Shown: one piece after another, positions 16,099-25,458 of the stretch | Numbering within the stretch: position 1 is the first letter of the stretch | How the letters are laid out: each line of letters opens with the position of its first letter | DNA from: Xanthobacteraceae bacterium | GTDB lineage: Bacteria; Pseudomonadota; Alphaproteobacteria; Rhizobiales; Xanthobacteraceae | Reading direction: 5' to 3' | DNA: 64,000 bases | NCBI GenBank assembly: GCA_030037645.1 | Contig: JASHQI010000019.1 | Location: 1-64,000 of the forward strand | Notes under the pieces: model-generated | What the model was told of the DNA's origin: nothing | The model's database searches: none | Seen by the model: the letters and a program-made list of their open reading frames with translations, nothing else | Translations under genes and position numbers: made by a program

Positions 16099-17357
16099 GC
16101 TTAAGCTTCTGCCGCGACTGCCTTGGCGACGCCGCGCCCCAAGCGCCGCGCTGCCCAGCATGCGGCTCGCCGCGACTGCTCCGTCACACCGAACTTGCGA
16201 CCTTGTCGATCGCCCACGTCGATTGCGACGCGTTCTATGCCACAATCGAGAAGCGCGACGATCCCGCGCTGGCGTCCGAGCCCGTCATCGTCGGCGGCGG
16301 GCGCCGCGGTGTGGTCGCCGCGGCGTGCTATGTCGCCCGCACCTTCGGCGTGAAATCAGCAATGCCGATGTTCGAGGCCCTGAAACTTTGTCCGCAGGCC
16401 AAAGTAGTCCGGCCGAACATGGAGAAATATTCTCAAGTCGGCCGCCAAGTGCGCCAGATGATGCGGGACTTGACGCCGCTGGTCGAACCGTTGTCCATCG
16501 ATGAGGCCTTCCTCGACCTCTCCGGCACCGAACGGCTGCACGGCATGCCGCCCGCCAAGGCGCTGGCACGCTTTGCAAACGACATCGAGAAAAAACTTCG
16601 CATCACCGTCTCGATCGGGCTGTCGTGCAATAAATTTCTCGCCAAGGTTGCCTCTGATCTCGACAAGCCCCGCGGCTTCGCCGTGCTCGGCGGCGGAGAA
16701 GCCGTCGCATTTCTTGCCTCCAAACCCGTGAGTTTCATATTCGGTGTCGGCAAAGTCAGCGCGGCGCGGCTGGCGCGCGACGGTTTCCACCGCATCGCTG
16801 ACCTGCAGCGAGTGAGGGAGGTCGAACTGATGCGTCGCTACGGCGACGAAGGCCGCCGCTTGGCGCGACTGGCGCGCGGCATCGATGCGCGCATGGTGAG
16901 CGCTGCTCGGGAAACAAAAAGCGTGTCCTCAGAGACGACTTTCGAGCGCGATCTATCGAGTTTCCGCTCGCTTGAACGAATTCTCTGGGGCTTGGCCGAG
17001 GAGGTCTCGACGCGCCTGAAGGCCAAGGCGCTGGCCGGGTCGACGGTGACACTCAAGCTCAAGACCGCCGATTTCCAAATTCGAACTCGCGCGCGCTCGT
17101 TGAAATCTCCGACGCAACTCGCCGGACGGATATTCGCCGCGGCACGAGGCCTGCTCGAGCGCGAGACCGACGGCACGCGTTTTCGTCTTATCGGCGTCGG
17201 CGTCAGCGCGCTCGCGGTTGCGAGCAAAGCCGATCCCGCCGACCTGGTTGACGGCCGTGCGGCACAAGCCGAGCACGCCGTCGATACCGTGCGCGCGCGT
17301 TTCGGTGAGGATGCGGTGGTCAGAGGCCTGGCGTTCGAACAGCCTGAGGACTGCTGA
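16095..17357 (+). CDS. dinB: DNA polymerase IV
   Basis: A 420-residue Y-family translesion polymerase. It starts with GTG inside the GTGA overlap with the previous gene. The N-terminal extension carries C6-x2-C9 and C20-x2-C23, a small zinc-ribbon-like element typical of alphaproteobacterial DinB. The catalytic core has [13 protein letters not shown] and [13 protein letters not shown], holding the acidic metal ligands, then [18 protein letters not shown] and a little-finger domain. No LexA-like site was identified upstream. It ends seven bases before eipB on the other strand. Confidence 0.95.
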   Translation: MSLSFCRDCLGDAAPQAPRCPACGSPRLLRHTELATLSIAHVDCDAFYATIEKRDDPALASEPVIVGGGRRGVVAAACYVARTFGVKSAMPMFEALKLCPQAKVVRPNMEKYSQVGRQVRQMMRDLTPLVEPLSIDEAFLDLSGTERLHGMPPAKALARFANDIEKKLRITVSIGLSCNKFLAKVASDLDKPRGFAVLGGGEAVAFLASKPVSFIFGVGKVSAARLARDGFHRIADLQRVREVELMRRYGDEGRRLARLARGIDARMVSAARETKSVSSETTFERDLSSFRSLERILWGLAEEVSTRLKAKALAGSTVTLKLKTADFQIRTRARSLKSPTQLAGRIFAAARGLLERETDGTRFRLIGVGVSALAVASKADPADLVDGRAAQAEHAVDTVRARFGEDAVVRGLAFEQPEDC

Positions 17358-17363
17358 CCGCGG

Positions 17364-18224
17364 CTACGGACAGGGTTTCGCTTTCTTGATCTTAAGCGAA
17401 GTCAGTGTGCCGGAGACGACAAAATCGTTGTAGTCGAGCGTCAAAGCGCGAGAAATGCCGTTCTCATAAAGCTCAAAACCGATCGCATAATCAGGCGTCT
17501 GTTCGCCACTGTCCGATTTTTCATTGCGCTCGAAGTAACTGATCGTGACCGGCCAGCGCGGCACAGTGGCAAGCTGCGGCTCTTTTGCCGCCGCATCGTT
17601 ATGCTGACGCTCGCCGGGAGCGATCTTTTGACCGATCACGGTGAGTGTGTCGAATACCTTGTCGCCGGTTTCCGAGCCGTCGTAGACCGGAAAATGCAGA
17701 ATATGTTTGCCGGCATGCGCCGCCGCGATCACCCGCACCATATGCTCAGTCGGAAACACGACTCCCGGCGCGAAATCGAGGTTTTTATGCTCGGGCTTGC
17801 TGAGACTGACGGTCGTTTCGGTCGCCCCATGTTTGGCTTGGCCGTCAACGGAATCGACAAGATTCTCGTCGACAAAATTTTCTGACGTAAATTTGTAGCT
17901 TTTGGCGTCGGCGCCTTCCCACGTCGTCGAGCGCAAATCGCTGGTGGAGACCTTACCTTCGCTGGTATCGAGTTCGGAGACTTGGCGAAACTCCAGCGAA
18001 TAGCCCTCGCAGCTATTGCCATCGAAATCGTAGAGGATACGCCCGCGAACGCCGACAATCTGCGACTCGCCGCGAGTCTCGCGAAGCGAAAGATCGTAGA
18101 TCGCCCGGTGCGGAACAAGCACGATGGGAGCATCTTGCGCTCTTGCGCCGGAGGCCGGCGCAAATACCATCAATGCCAAGGCAAGCACAGCGCCCCTTGA
18201 CGCGACGGCATGACCGACAACCAT
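17364..18224 (-). CDS. eipB: Periplasmic envelope-integrity protein EipB (DUF1849)
   Basis: A 286-residue exported protein of the DUF1849 family, shown in Brucella to be a periplasmic beta-spiral protein needed for envelope integrity. A signal peptide spans about 1-29 (AVLALALMVFAPASGARA). Two cysteines remain, C72 (GNSCEGYSLEF) and C285 (KKAKPCP), matching the conserved disulfide of Brucella EipB. The ATG at 18222-18224 was chosen since a longer upstream reading would place 113 unrelated residues before the signal peptide. It is divergent from the RidA-like gene. Confidence 0.9.
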   Translation of the reverse strand: MVVGHAVASRGAVLALALMVFAPASGARAQDAPIVLVPHRAIYDLSLRETRGESQIVGVRGRILYDFDGNSCEGYSLEFRQVSELDTSEGKVSTSDLRSTTWEGADAKSYKFTSENFVDENLVDSVDGQAKHGATETTVSLSKPEHKNLDFAPGVVFPTEHMVRVIAAAHAGKHILHFPVYDGSETGDKVFDTLTVIGQKIAPGERQHNDAAAKEPQLATVPRWPVTISYFERNEKSDSGEQTPDYAIGFELYENGISRALTLDYNDFVVSGTLTSLKIKKAKPCP

Positions 18225-18440
18225 GAACCCCTCTCGTCCTGCTCCGTTCCGGAATCTGCGCACCCCTTGTCGCGCTTCTCCCTTGGCTCTCAGATGACCT
18301 TTGATCACCCGGATTGCGGCGAAGATACGGACCTTGCCGGTTGCCCGCAACCGTGATGCGCAGCCGCGTCGGCTTGCATGGCGTTCAGCGATCGGCGATG
18401 AAAGGTCAATCGGATATGATGGCGACAGGAGAAGGATGCA

Positions 18441-18908
18441 ATGGCGGGGACTGTTGAAAGCAAGCTGAAGGGAATTGGCATTTCGCTGAAAGAGGCGCCC
18501 GCTCCCGTCGCCAACTATGTTCCTTTTGTGCGCTCGGGCAATCAGCTTATGGTCTCCGGGCAACTTTGCTTCGACGACGAGGGAAAACTAGTCGCCAAAG
18601 GTCGACTCGGCGCCGACGTCTCGATCGAGGATGGACAAAAGGCGGCACGCGCGTGTGCGATTAATCTGCTGGCGCAAGTCAAGGCCGCGCTCGGCGATCT
18701 CGACAGGGTCTCGCGCGTCGTGCGGCTTGGTGGATTCATCAATTCGGCCGCTGGTTTCGGCGACGGGCCTAGGGTCATGAATGGCGCGTCCGACATCATG
18801 GTCGCAGCTTTCGGCGACAAAGGTAAGCACGCACGCACGACGGTCGGCGTCGCGGCACTGCCGGCCGATGCGGCCATCGAGGTCGAAGGCCTGTTTGAAG
18901 TGTCCTAA
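18441..18908 (+). CDS. RidA family protein (long YjgF-like type)
   Basis: A 155-residue member of the RidA/YjgF/UK114 family, of the longer subgroup with an N-terminal KGISLxEAPAPVANYVP-like segment. The classical Arg that binds the 2-iminoacid carboxylate is not clearly present; the usual C-terminal E-x-EGLFE is (IEVEGLFEVS). Canonical RidA hydrolyses reactive imines; the job of this subgroup is unclear. A GGAGAAGG ribosome site precedes the ATG. The stop is 3 bp from the GDPD gene. Confidence 0.88.
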   Translation: MAGTVESKLKGIGISLKEAPAPVANYVPFVRSGNQLMVSGQLCFDDEGKLVAKGRLGADVSIEDGQKAARACAINLLAQVKAALGDLDRVSRVVRLGGFINSAAGFGDGPRVMNGASDIMVAAFGDKGKHARTTVGVAALPADAAIEVEGLFEVS

Positions 18909-18911
18909 ACA

Positions 18912-19661
18912 GTGTGGGCCTCGCTCGATTGGTTGACTGCGCGGCCGATTGCCCATCGCGGCCTGCACGATGCCGCGCATGGCGTGATCGAGAACACTGC
19001 CGGCGCCGTGCGTGCGGCGATCGCCGCCAACTACGGTATCGAGGTCGATGTGCAGGTCAGCGCCGACGGCGAAGCGATGGTTCATCACGACGACATGCTC
19101 GGCCGCCTGACCGAGGGCGAGGGCCGACTCGATAGCATGAGCGCAGCCGAACTCAAGCGCGTTGCGTTCCGCGACAGTGACGAACACATGATGACCCTCG
19201 GCGAGCTCTGCGATCTCGTCGGCGGACGCATCACAATGCTTATCGAACTCAAAAGTCGTTTCGATGGCGATATTCGACTTCCCGGTCGCGTGGCCGACAT
19301 TCTTGCGGCCTATCGCGGCCCGGCCGCGCCGATGTCGTTCGACCCCAAGCAACTCACCGCCCTGCGGCAAAAATCTCCCGATCTTGTGCGTGGAATCATT
19401 GCGGCAAAATACCGTCCGCATCCATACTGGGACCTGATGCCTGCTTGGATGCGCCATGGCATGGGATATCTACTGACTGCCGTCATCGCCCAACCGCAAT
19501 TTGTCGCCTATGCGGTAGCCGATCTGCCGGCAATAGCGCCGTTATTTGCGCGGCATGTTTTAAGCACGCCGCTGCTCACGTGGGCGGTGCGGACACCGGC
19601 GGAGCGAAAATGCGCTGCGCGTTGGGCGGACCAGATGATTTTTGAGGGCTTCCGGCCATGA
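18912..19661 (+). CDS. Glycerophosphodiester phosphodiesterase
   Basis: A 249-residue GDPD-family TIM barrel that hydrolyses glycerophosphodiesters to glycerol-3-phosphate and an alcohol. It starts with GTG. Visible motifs are IAHRGLHDAAHG with ENT (catalytic His and first metal site), GIEVDVQVSADG, and MVHHDDMLGRLT, and MLIELKSR. No signal peptide, so it acts in the cytoplasm. It overlaps the next gene by four bases (ATGA). Confidence 0.92.
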   Translation: MWASLDWLTARPIAHRGLHDAAHGVIENTAGAVRAAIAANYGIEVDVQVSADGEAMVHHDDMLGRLTEGEGRLDSMSAAELKRVAFRDSDEHMMTLGELCDLVGGRITMLIELKSRFDGDIRLPGRVADILAAYRGPAAPMSFDPKQLTALRQKSPDLVRGIIAAKYRPHPYWDLMPAWMRHGMGYLLTAVIAQPQFVAYAVADLPAIAPLFARHVLSTPLLTWAVRTPAERKCAARWADQMIFEGFRP

Positions 19662-20989
19662 CCGAGGCGCACAACAAATCCGCCCGCGGTCAAGACCAGA
19701 GCGCAGCCGGGCCCACGATCGAGCTTCGCGTCGAAGCGCTGGGCCGTATCAGCCAGATCAGCGCTGCGGCCTGGGACGGTTGCGCGAATCCCACGGCGGA
19801 TTGCCCGACTAGCTTCAATGACATCGCCGCATCGCCTCGCCTGCCCGATGGCAAAGGCATTTCCGGCACGTCCGAAGTTCCCGGCTCAGATCAGGAAGCG
19901 ATATATAACCCTTTTATTTCGCACGACTTTTTATCCGCTCTGGAAGACTCGCGATCGGTCGGTGGGCGTTCCGGCTGGCAGGTCCAGCATGTGCTGGTCA
20001 AAACGGCAGACGGGACATTGCTTGCCGCAGCCCCCTGCTACGTGAAAAGCCATTCTCGCGGTGAATACGTGTTCGATCGCGGCTGGGCGGAGGCTTATGA
20101 GCGTGCCGGCGGCAGCTATTACCCCAAGTTACAGATTGCGGTTCCCTTTACACCGGCGACCGGCCCTCGGCTGCTGGTGCGCCCCGGCCCGCACGCCGCC
20201 ATGGCCCGCCAGGCGCTTGCCGCCGGCGCGATCGAGCTTTGCCGTCTCGGCTCGGCGTCGGGTGTCCACGTCACCTTTGCCACCGAGCCGGAATTCCGTT
20301 CCCTGGGGGAGCTAGGCTTTCTTCAGCGCACCGATCAGCAATTCCACTGGCAAAATTCCGGCTATGGCAGCTTCGATGATTTCCTCGCCGCGCTGGCGGC
20401 ACGCAAGCGCAAGACTATTCGTCGCGAACGCCGCGACGCGCTGGCAAACGGTGTAACCGTGCACTGGCTCACCGGCCGCGATCTTACCGAAAGCATCTGG
20501 GACGCATTCTTCGAATTTTATATGGAGACGGGATCGCGCAAATGGGGTCGGCCCTATCTGACGCGGGAGTTTTACTCGCGCGTCGGCGAAAAAATGTCGG
20601 ATCGGATCCTGCTGGTGATGGCAAAACGATCAGGGCGCTGGATCGCCGGCGCCATCAACTTCATCGGCTCGCAGACTTTGTTTGGCCGCCACTGGGGCGC
20701 CATAGAGCATCATCCATTCCTGCATTTTGAAGTGTGCTACTACCAGGCGATCGATTACGCGATTGCACACAAGCTCGCGTGCGTCGAGGCCGGCGCCCAG
20801 GGCGAACATAAGATCGCCCGCGGTTATATGCCCAAGACCACCTATTCGGCCCACTACATCGCCGATCCCGCGTTGCGGCGAGCGATTGCCGATTATCTGG
20901 TGCGCGAGCGCGCCTATGTGGCCGCGGCTGGTGCGGAGCTTGCCGCCGCGGCGCCATATCGCAAGGACTTGAGCCTCGAACCGGAATAA
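19658..20989 (+). CDS. FemAB/GNAT-like N-acyltransferase (PF04339 type)
   Basis: A 443-residue protein of the DUF482/PF04339 family, related to FemAB and GNAT acyltransferases. Family markers are NPFISHDFLSALEDSRSVG, GYVFDRGWAEAYERAGG-like YVFDRGWAEAY, YPKLQIAVPFTPATGPRLL, KRKTIRRERRDA and EAGAQGEHKIARGYMP. About 40 residues (roughly 46-85) are inserted before NPF relative to what I recall of the family. The substrate is unknown. It is coupled to the GDPD gene and followed by a HIT gene after 33 bp. Confidence 0.85.
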   Translation: MTEAHNKSARGQDQSAAGPTIELRVEALGRISQISAAAWDGCANPTADCPTSFNDIAASPRLPDGKGISGTSEVPGSDQEAIYNPFISHDFLSALEDSRSVGGRSGWQVQHVLVKTADGTLLAAAPCYVKSHSRGEYVFDRGWAEAYERAGGSYYPKLQIAVPFTPATGPRLLVRPGPHAAMARQALAAGAIELCRLGSASGVHVTFATEPEFRSLGELGFLQRTDQQFHWQNSGYGSFDDFLAALAARKRKTIRRERRDALANGVTVHWLTGRDLTESIWDAFFEFYMETGSRKWGRPYLTREFYSRVGEKMSDRILLVMAKRSGRWIAGAINFIGSQTLFGRHWGAIEHHPFLHFEVCYYQAIDYAIAHKLACVEAGAQGEHKIARGYMPKTTYSAHYIADPALRRAIADYLVRERAYVAAAGAELAAAAPYRKDLSLEPE

Positions 20990-21022
20990 GGGCGTTGGTC
21001 GCTGCGCAACGGAGAGAATGCG

Positions 21023-21451
21023 ATGTCGAATTACGATCCGAACAACATTTTTGCCAAAATCCTGCGTGGCGAGTTGCCGGCGCACAAAGTCTATGAAGAC
21101 GACAAGACTTTTGCCTTTCTCGATATCATGCCGCGCGCATCGGGACACACGCTGGTCATCCCCAAAATTGCCGCGCGCACGATCCTCGACGTCGCACCGG
21201 ATGATCTTGGCCATCTTTTCAAGACGACGCAGAGGATCGCACGCGCGGCCATGACAGTGTTTGCGGCCGATGGCTTGACCATACAGCAATTCAACGAGCC
21301 GGCCGGCGGCCAAGTGGTATTCCACGTCCACATCCACGTCATCCCGCGCAAGAATGGCGTGTCTTTGAAGCCACCGGCAAGCGTCAAGGAAGATCCCGCG
21401 GTACTATCCGCCCAGGCGCTCAAGCTCGCGGCCGCGCTCAAGGATGCGTGA
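21023..21451 (+). CDS. HIT family nucleotide-binding protein
   Basis: A 142-residue HINT-like protein. It has the histidine triad HVHIHVIPR near residues 99-107, the NIFAKILRGELPAHKVYED start and the SGHTLVIPK strand typical of Hint hydrolases, which cleave nucleoside phosphoramidates. A GGAGA ribosome site precedes the ATG. It is last in the RidA-GDPD-acyltransferase-HIT run and converges on popZ. Confidence 0.93.
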   Translation: MSNYDPNNIFAKILRGELPAHKVYEDDKTFAFLDIMPRASGHTLVIPKIAARTILDVAPDDLGHLFKTTQRIARAAMTVFAADGLTIQQFNEPAGGQVVFHVHIHVIPRKNGVSLKPPASVKEDPAVLSAQALKLAAALKDA

Positions 21452-21503
21452 AGACTTGCTACGCTGACGGCGTTGGGCAGTTCCGACCGGGCCCGATTTG
21501 CGA

Positions 21504-22220
21504 TCAGCCCAATCGTCCTCGCGAAACGCGCTCGATCTCGGCGCGCACCAGCCGCTCCACGATGCCGGGCAAATTATCGTCGAGCCACGCTTTCAGCATC
21601 GGCCGCAACATTTCACGCACCAGATCTTCCAGCGTCCGGGCGTTCTGGACGAGCACGGTCTGTGCCAGCGCATTGAAAGCGGAGTCGACCGCGGCGCTCG
21701 TTTCCTTGGACAGAAGCTGCGTTCGCTCGGCCACGCCGGGTCCTATCCGCTCGGCCGCAAAACTCGGGTTGCCATTTTGGAAACTGTTTTGCGGTGCAAC
21801 TTTTTCAGGAGACTCATCGAAGCCGATGTCGGAACTGCCGTCTATGGTTCGAAATTGCGGCGCTTCAGATGCGGCTGACGCCATCGATTCGGTGAGATCG
21901 AGAATATCGGGCGATTGCTCCTCATTTGCACCACCCATGGAGGCGGCGTCGGCCGCCGGCGGCTCGGGCACAGTCTCCGACAGCGCCTGTTCGGGTGTAG
22001 CAAGGGGTGGATCGGGCTCCGGCGTTGGCGTGGGTGCGGGAGGCTTCGGGATCGGCGACGACACTGCGGACGGTGCGGCAGGCACCGCCGGCACAACTGA
22101 TTTCGACGCCTCATTTGCATGTTGGCCTGACTTGGTGGCGTCGTCGTCGGCGATGATACGCCGGATGGAAGCGAGGATCTCCTCCATCGACGGTTCCTGC
22201 GATTTTGCCGGCTGCGTCAT
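21504..22220 (-). CDS. popZ: Polar organizing protein PopZ (DUF2497)
   Basis: A 238-residue protein with the PopZ layout: a conserved N-terminal helix (SMEEILASIRRIIADDD), a long Pro/Ala/Glu-rich disordered middle (about 40-130), and a conserved C-terminal helical oligomerisation region (TLEDLVREMLRPMLKAWLDD, NLPGIVERLVRAEIERVSRG). PopZ forms the polar matrix that anchors ParB and collects signalling proteins, including those acting with DivK, encoded 6 kb away. tolC lies upstream on the same strand. In many relatives valS follows; here the HIT operon converges instead. Confidence 0.93.
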   Translation of the reverse strand: MTQPAKSQEPSMEEILASIRRIIADDDATKSGQHANEASKSVVPAVPAAPSAVSSPIPKPPAPTPTPEPDPPLATPEQALSETVPEPPAADAASMGGANEEQSPDILDLTESMASAASEAPQFRTIDGSSDIGFDESPEKVAPQNSFQNGNPSFAAERIGPGVAERTQLLSKETSAAVDSAFNALAQTVLVQNARTLEDLVREMLRPMLKAWLDDNLPGIVERLVRAEIERVSRGRLG

Positions 22221-22418
22221 GCGCCCTCGCCTGCTCGCTTGTGATCAAAGTCCCTGCCGCCGCAAGCCGCCACTCACGCCGGCTGGGCGGCCCGCGAATC
22301 ACCCTGGGAAACTATGCATCGTTGCCGTCGAGTCTGTCATGGCGAAAATCGACGCCCAACGCGATCTGTGGACGCCATGATCCACGGATTGGCGATCGCG
22401 AACCAGGGCTTATTCGGC

Positions 22419-23849
22419 CTATCTGCCATCAGGGATACGGACGCCGACCCACGCGTCGCGAACTTGCTGGTAGTGCACCTGCGGATCGTAAATTGAAATG
22501 TTGAGGCCGAGGTGTTGCATCGAGAGGCCGCCGACCGCAGCCAGCAAGGTGTATGATGCAACCACCCGATCGTGCTGGGCTGTGACCAGCGCGACGCGCG
22601 CGTTGACCAATTCCTGCTGCGCGTTGAGGACGTCGAGCGTTGTACGCTGGCCCACGCGGGCCTCTTCGCGCACACCGTTGAGCGCGATTTCGGCGGCATT
22701 CACCTGAGCAGTTGTCGCCTCGATCTGGGCCTTGGAGGCATCCAGCTCGCCCCAGCTTTGCACCACCGTGGCTCTCGCCTGATCGCGGTTAACGTCGAGA
22801 TTGAGCCGCTGCTGTCCAAGAGTTTCCTTGGATTGCCGAATGGTCGAGTACTCGCCGCCGCCCTGATAAATCGGCACGGTCACCTGGGCGATGACTGAAG
22901 CCAGAGTCTGCTTGATCGTGTTGTATGCCGGATCATAGTTCTTCGACGCGCTTTCGGTCAGCGTGACGTTTGGATAGAGCGCACCCTCGCTCACTTTGAC
23001 CGCAAGTTCGGCGATGTCGACGCCATACATGGCCGCCAAGACTGATGGACTCTGTTGCGCACCCTCGGCGATCGCCGCATTGAGTGTGCTGGGCGAAAAT
23101 CGATCGACCGGCGTGCCGGGCGCCAGCTTGCCCGGATCGACGCCGATCACACGCCGATAATTGGCTTGCGAAGTGATGTAATTCGATTGCGCACCCAAAA
23201 GCGAGGATCGGCCCGCGGCAAGCCGCGACTCCGCTTGCGCCACGTCGGTGCGCGTCACTTCGCCGACATTGAAGCGATCGCGCGTCTGCTTGAGCTGTTC
23301 GGTCAAGACTTCGACGTTGCGCCGGTTCAATTCAAGAATTGCCTGGTCACGCAGCAAATTCATGTATGCGGTCGCGGCGTCGAGCAGGACCTGCTGTTCC
23401 GTCACGCGCAGCGTCTCGCGCGCGCCCATGACTTGGCTCTCGGCTTGGCGCACGCGATTTGCGGTTTGAAAACCGTTGTACAGGGTCTCAGTCGCGGCCC
23501 CACCAAAGCCGCGTTGATAGTACGGCACGCCAAGATTGGTAAAGCTGACGGTGTTGGGGAAATTCGATTGATTGACTGTCTTCGAAAGCGTGCTCGCATA
23601 GTCGGTGCCGGCGTTCGCCGTGAAACTAAGTTTCGGCCGATATCCGGACAAGGCTTGTGGCACATTCTCGTCGGTCGCGCGCAGAGATGCGCGCTGAGCA
23701 TTGAGTGAAGGATTGTTCTGGTAAGCCTGCACCAATGCCCATTCGAGCGTATCGGCCGCTGCATGTGAGCAACCAATGCCGAGTACAGCGCTTGCCAGTG
23801 CGAGGCTTGCAATGGCCCAATCCTGCGCCCGCACTCCTCTGCCCCTCAT
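22419..23849 (-). CDS. tolC: TolC family outer-membrane channel protein
   Basis: A 476-residue outer-membrane efflux protein. A signal peptide (ALASAVLGIGCSHAAA) covers about residues 1-32. The mature protein has the two OEP repeats with the TolC features ALVQAYQNNPSLNAQRASL, GYRPKLSF, RTDVAQAESRLA and GQRTTLDVLNAQQELVNARV. It forms the trimeric outer channel for type I secretion and tripartite pumps. The RND pair 10 kb away has no outer channel of its own, so this protein is a plausible partner. popZ lies 198 bp downstream. Confidence 0.93.
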   Translation of the reverse strand: MRGRGVRAQDWAIASLALASAVLGIGCSHAAADTLEWALVQAYQNNPSLNAQRASLRATDENVPQALSGYRPKLSFTANAGTDYASTLSKTVNQSNFPNTVSFTNLGVPYYQRGFGGAATETLYNGFQTANRVRQAESQVMGARETLRVTEQQVLLDAATAYMNLLRDQAILELNRRNVEVLTEQLKQTRDRFNVGEVTRTDVAQAESRLAAGRSSLLGAQSNYITSQANYRRVIGVDPGKLAPGTPVDRFSPSTLNAAIAEGAQQSPSVLAAMYGVDIAELAVKVSEGALYPNVTLTESASKNYDPAYNTIKQTLASVIAQVTVPIYQGGGEYSTIRQSKETLGQQRLNLDVNRDQARATVVQSWGELDASKAQIEATTAQVNAAEIALNGVREEARVGQRTTLDVLNAQQELVNARVALVTAQHDRVVASYTLLAAVGGLSMQHLGLNISIYDPQVHYQQVRDAWVGVRIPDGR

Positions 23850-24135
23850 GACCTGTACACTGCTCCCCAGCCTGTTGCATTGCTCGGCACCGCGAGGAGA
23901 GGAGCCGCTTGCAACAACACCACTTCACCGCCACCCGGGTTGGTCGACGGAGCCGAAAACGGGAGATTATGCGGGGTAAAAGCAACGTGGAACCCCCGAA
24001 CCGGGGACAACTAGAAGAATTCTGGCCATTGGCACAAAACGGCCACAGGTGCCGAGCAACCGCCGCCCTGTGCGGCCAAAGCGCGCCAAAATCGCCGAAG
24101 CAGCCTCTGGGTCGGCTCAATGCAGGCGCCGCAAC

Positions 24136-24807
24136 TCAGAAAACGAATGTTGGCGGTGCTACGAACCCGGGCAGGAGCCTGGCGGCGGCATCGAAGATCG
24201 GACGGCCAACCAACTCGCCCTCGATGACGTGAAAAATCATCGCTTTAGCCGACAGGGCAGAGCCAAAAATGCAAAGGAGCCGGCCATTTGGCTTCAATTG
24301 CCGGCCGAGCGGTTGAGGCACGACCTCAGTCCTGCCGTTGAGCAATATGAGGTCGTAGGGCGCAGCGCCAAGCCACCCCGAGGTCAGGGGACCGGTGGCG
24401 ACCATGACGTTCGCATCGCCGGAGGCGGCAAGAGCCGCCTTCGCCTGGCATGCGAGGGCCGGATCGTCTTCGAGCGCAACGACCGATCCAGCTAACCGGG
24501 CCAGTATCGTGGAGGAATATCCGGTCCCACAAGCCACGTCGAGCACACGGTCCGATTTGCTCACGCGCGAGGCTTGGATCAGCCTGGCAAAGACCATTGG
24601 CTTGAGCAATACGCGACCCCCGCCGATGGGCAGATCGCTGTCGAAATAAGCCTGGTCCACCAGCGCGGGCGGCACGAATCGTTCGCGCGGCACCGTCAGC
24701 ATGGCCGCGATCAAATCGAGATTGGTGACATCAGCGGTGCGGACCTGCCCGTCCACCATGTTGCGGCGCGCTGTGACCGTGTCGAACATGCTGCTTTCCG
24801 TATCCAT
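24136..24807 (-). CDS. pcm: Protein-L-isoaspartate O-methyltransferase family protein
   Basis: A 223-residue class I SAM methyltransferase of the PCMT family. It shows ARRNMVDGQVRTADVTN at the start, then VPRERFVPP, the motif I-like VLDVACGTGYSSTILARLAG and a C-terminal VFIEGELVG-like HVIEGELVGRPIFD. The alphaproteobacterial subgroup beside tolC often has a weak repair signature, so repair activity is inferred only. The ATG at 24805-24807 was preferred to an upstream ATG that would add 40 unrelated residues. The 286 bp down to tolC hold no gene I can support. Confidence 0.88.
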   Translation of the reverse strand: MDTESSMFDTVTARRNMVDGQVRTADVTNLDLIAAMLTVPRERFVPPALVDQAYFDSDLPIGGGRVLLKPMVFARLIQASRVSKSDRVLDVACGTGYSSTILARLAGSVVALEDDPALACQAKAALAASGDANVMVATGPLTSGWLGAAPYDLILLNGRTEVVPQPLGRQLKPNGRLLCIFGSALSAKAMIFHVIEGELVGRPIFDAAARLLPGFVAPPTFVF

Positions 24808-25004
24808 ATTGGCGTTGAAACGTTGTGGGGCACGGTCCGGCAAAACGCAAGCAGGGTGGAACCGCATTGGCAGTGCGAGGTCATAAGATCTGGCGCGCCA
24901 TTCACAGAGAGCACCACGGCCCGACATTGTCGGTCCCTGCGCGTTCCTTTATAGAGCAGGATTTCAGGCGCTGGCCGGTCGCGTGGACCGGCCGCTCTGT
25001 AAAT

Positions 25005-25078
25005 GGCCACGTGGCGGAGTGGTGACGCAGCGGTCTGCAAAACCGTTTACCCCGGTTCAATTCCGGGCGTGGCCTCCA
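25005..25078 (+). tRNA. tRNA-Cys (GCA)
   Basis: The acceptor stem GGCCACG (25005-25011) pairs with CGTGGCC (25068-25074), followed by discriminator T and an encoded CCA. The anticodon loop CTGCAAA holds GCA at 25037-25039. The T-loop GTTCAATTC is canonical. Confidence 0.95.
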
Positions 25079-25189
25079 GCCTTTACTGCTCGGCAAGTTG
25101 GGGCGGGCAAGCCGGAGATACCAAGGCTGCCGCGTCACGCCACACCATGAGCGAACGCAGGCCACAGGGATTTATGTCGCCGCGCAGCT

Positions 25190-25239
25190 TTCAAAGCGGG
25201 ATCGGCTTTGTTATTTCAAAGCGGGATCGGCTTTGTTAT
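25190..25239. repeat. Perfect 25-bp tandem duplication
   Basis: Two exact adjacent copies (25190-25214 and 25215-25239) of a 25-bp unit that starts TTCAAAGCGGGATCGG and ends CTTTGTTAT. Each unit contains the short inverted pair AAAGC/GCTTT. It lies between tRNA-Cys and tRNA-Asn, 31 bp before the latter. Confidence 0.95.
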
Positions 25240-25269
25240 ATGCGCTCGCACGCGAGCAGGTGTCATCGT

Positions 25270-25344
25270 TCCCCGGTAGCTCAGCGGTAGAGCAACCGGC
25301 TGTTAACCGGTTGGTCGCTGGTTCGAATCCGGCCCGGGGAGCCA
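25270..25344 (+). tRNA. tRNA-Asn (GTT)
   Basis: The acceptor stem TCCCCGG (25270-25276) pairs with CCGGGGA (25334-25340), then discriminator G and encoded CCA. The anticodon arm ACCGG-CTGTTAA-CCGGT gives anticodon GTT at 25302-25304. The T-loop GTTCGAATC is canonical. Transposase and integrase debris begins about 110 bp downstream. Confidence 0.96.
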
Positions 25345-25458
25345 TTTTCATTTGTTTTTATTAAGGTATTTCGGCTTTTAGCCAATCCACCCACAATCTT
25401 ACCCCCGGTTTCAGGTCCGAGTCCTTGTCGCTTGAACGCTGCAGCACGGGGCCCCACC

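Noticed and set aside
25190-25239. CRISPR-like direct repeats
   Set aside because: Only two copies and no spacers between them; a simple tandem duplication.
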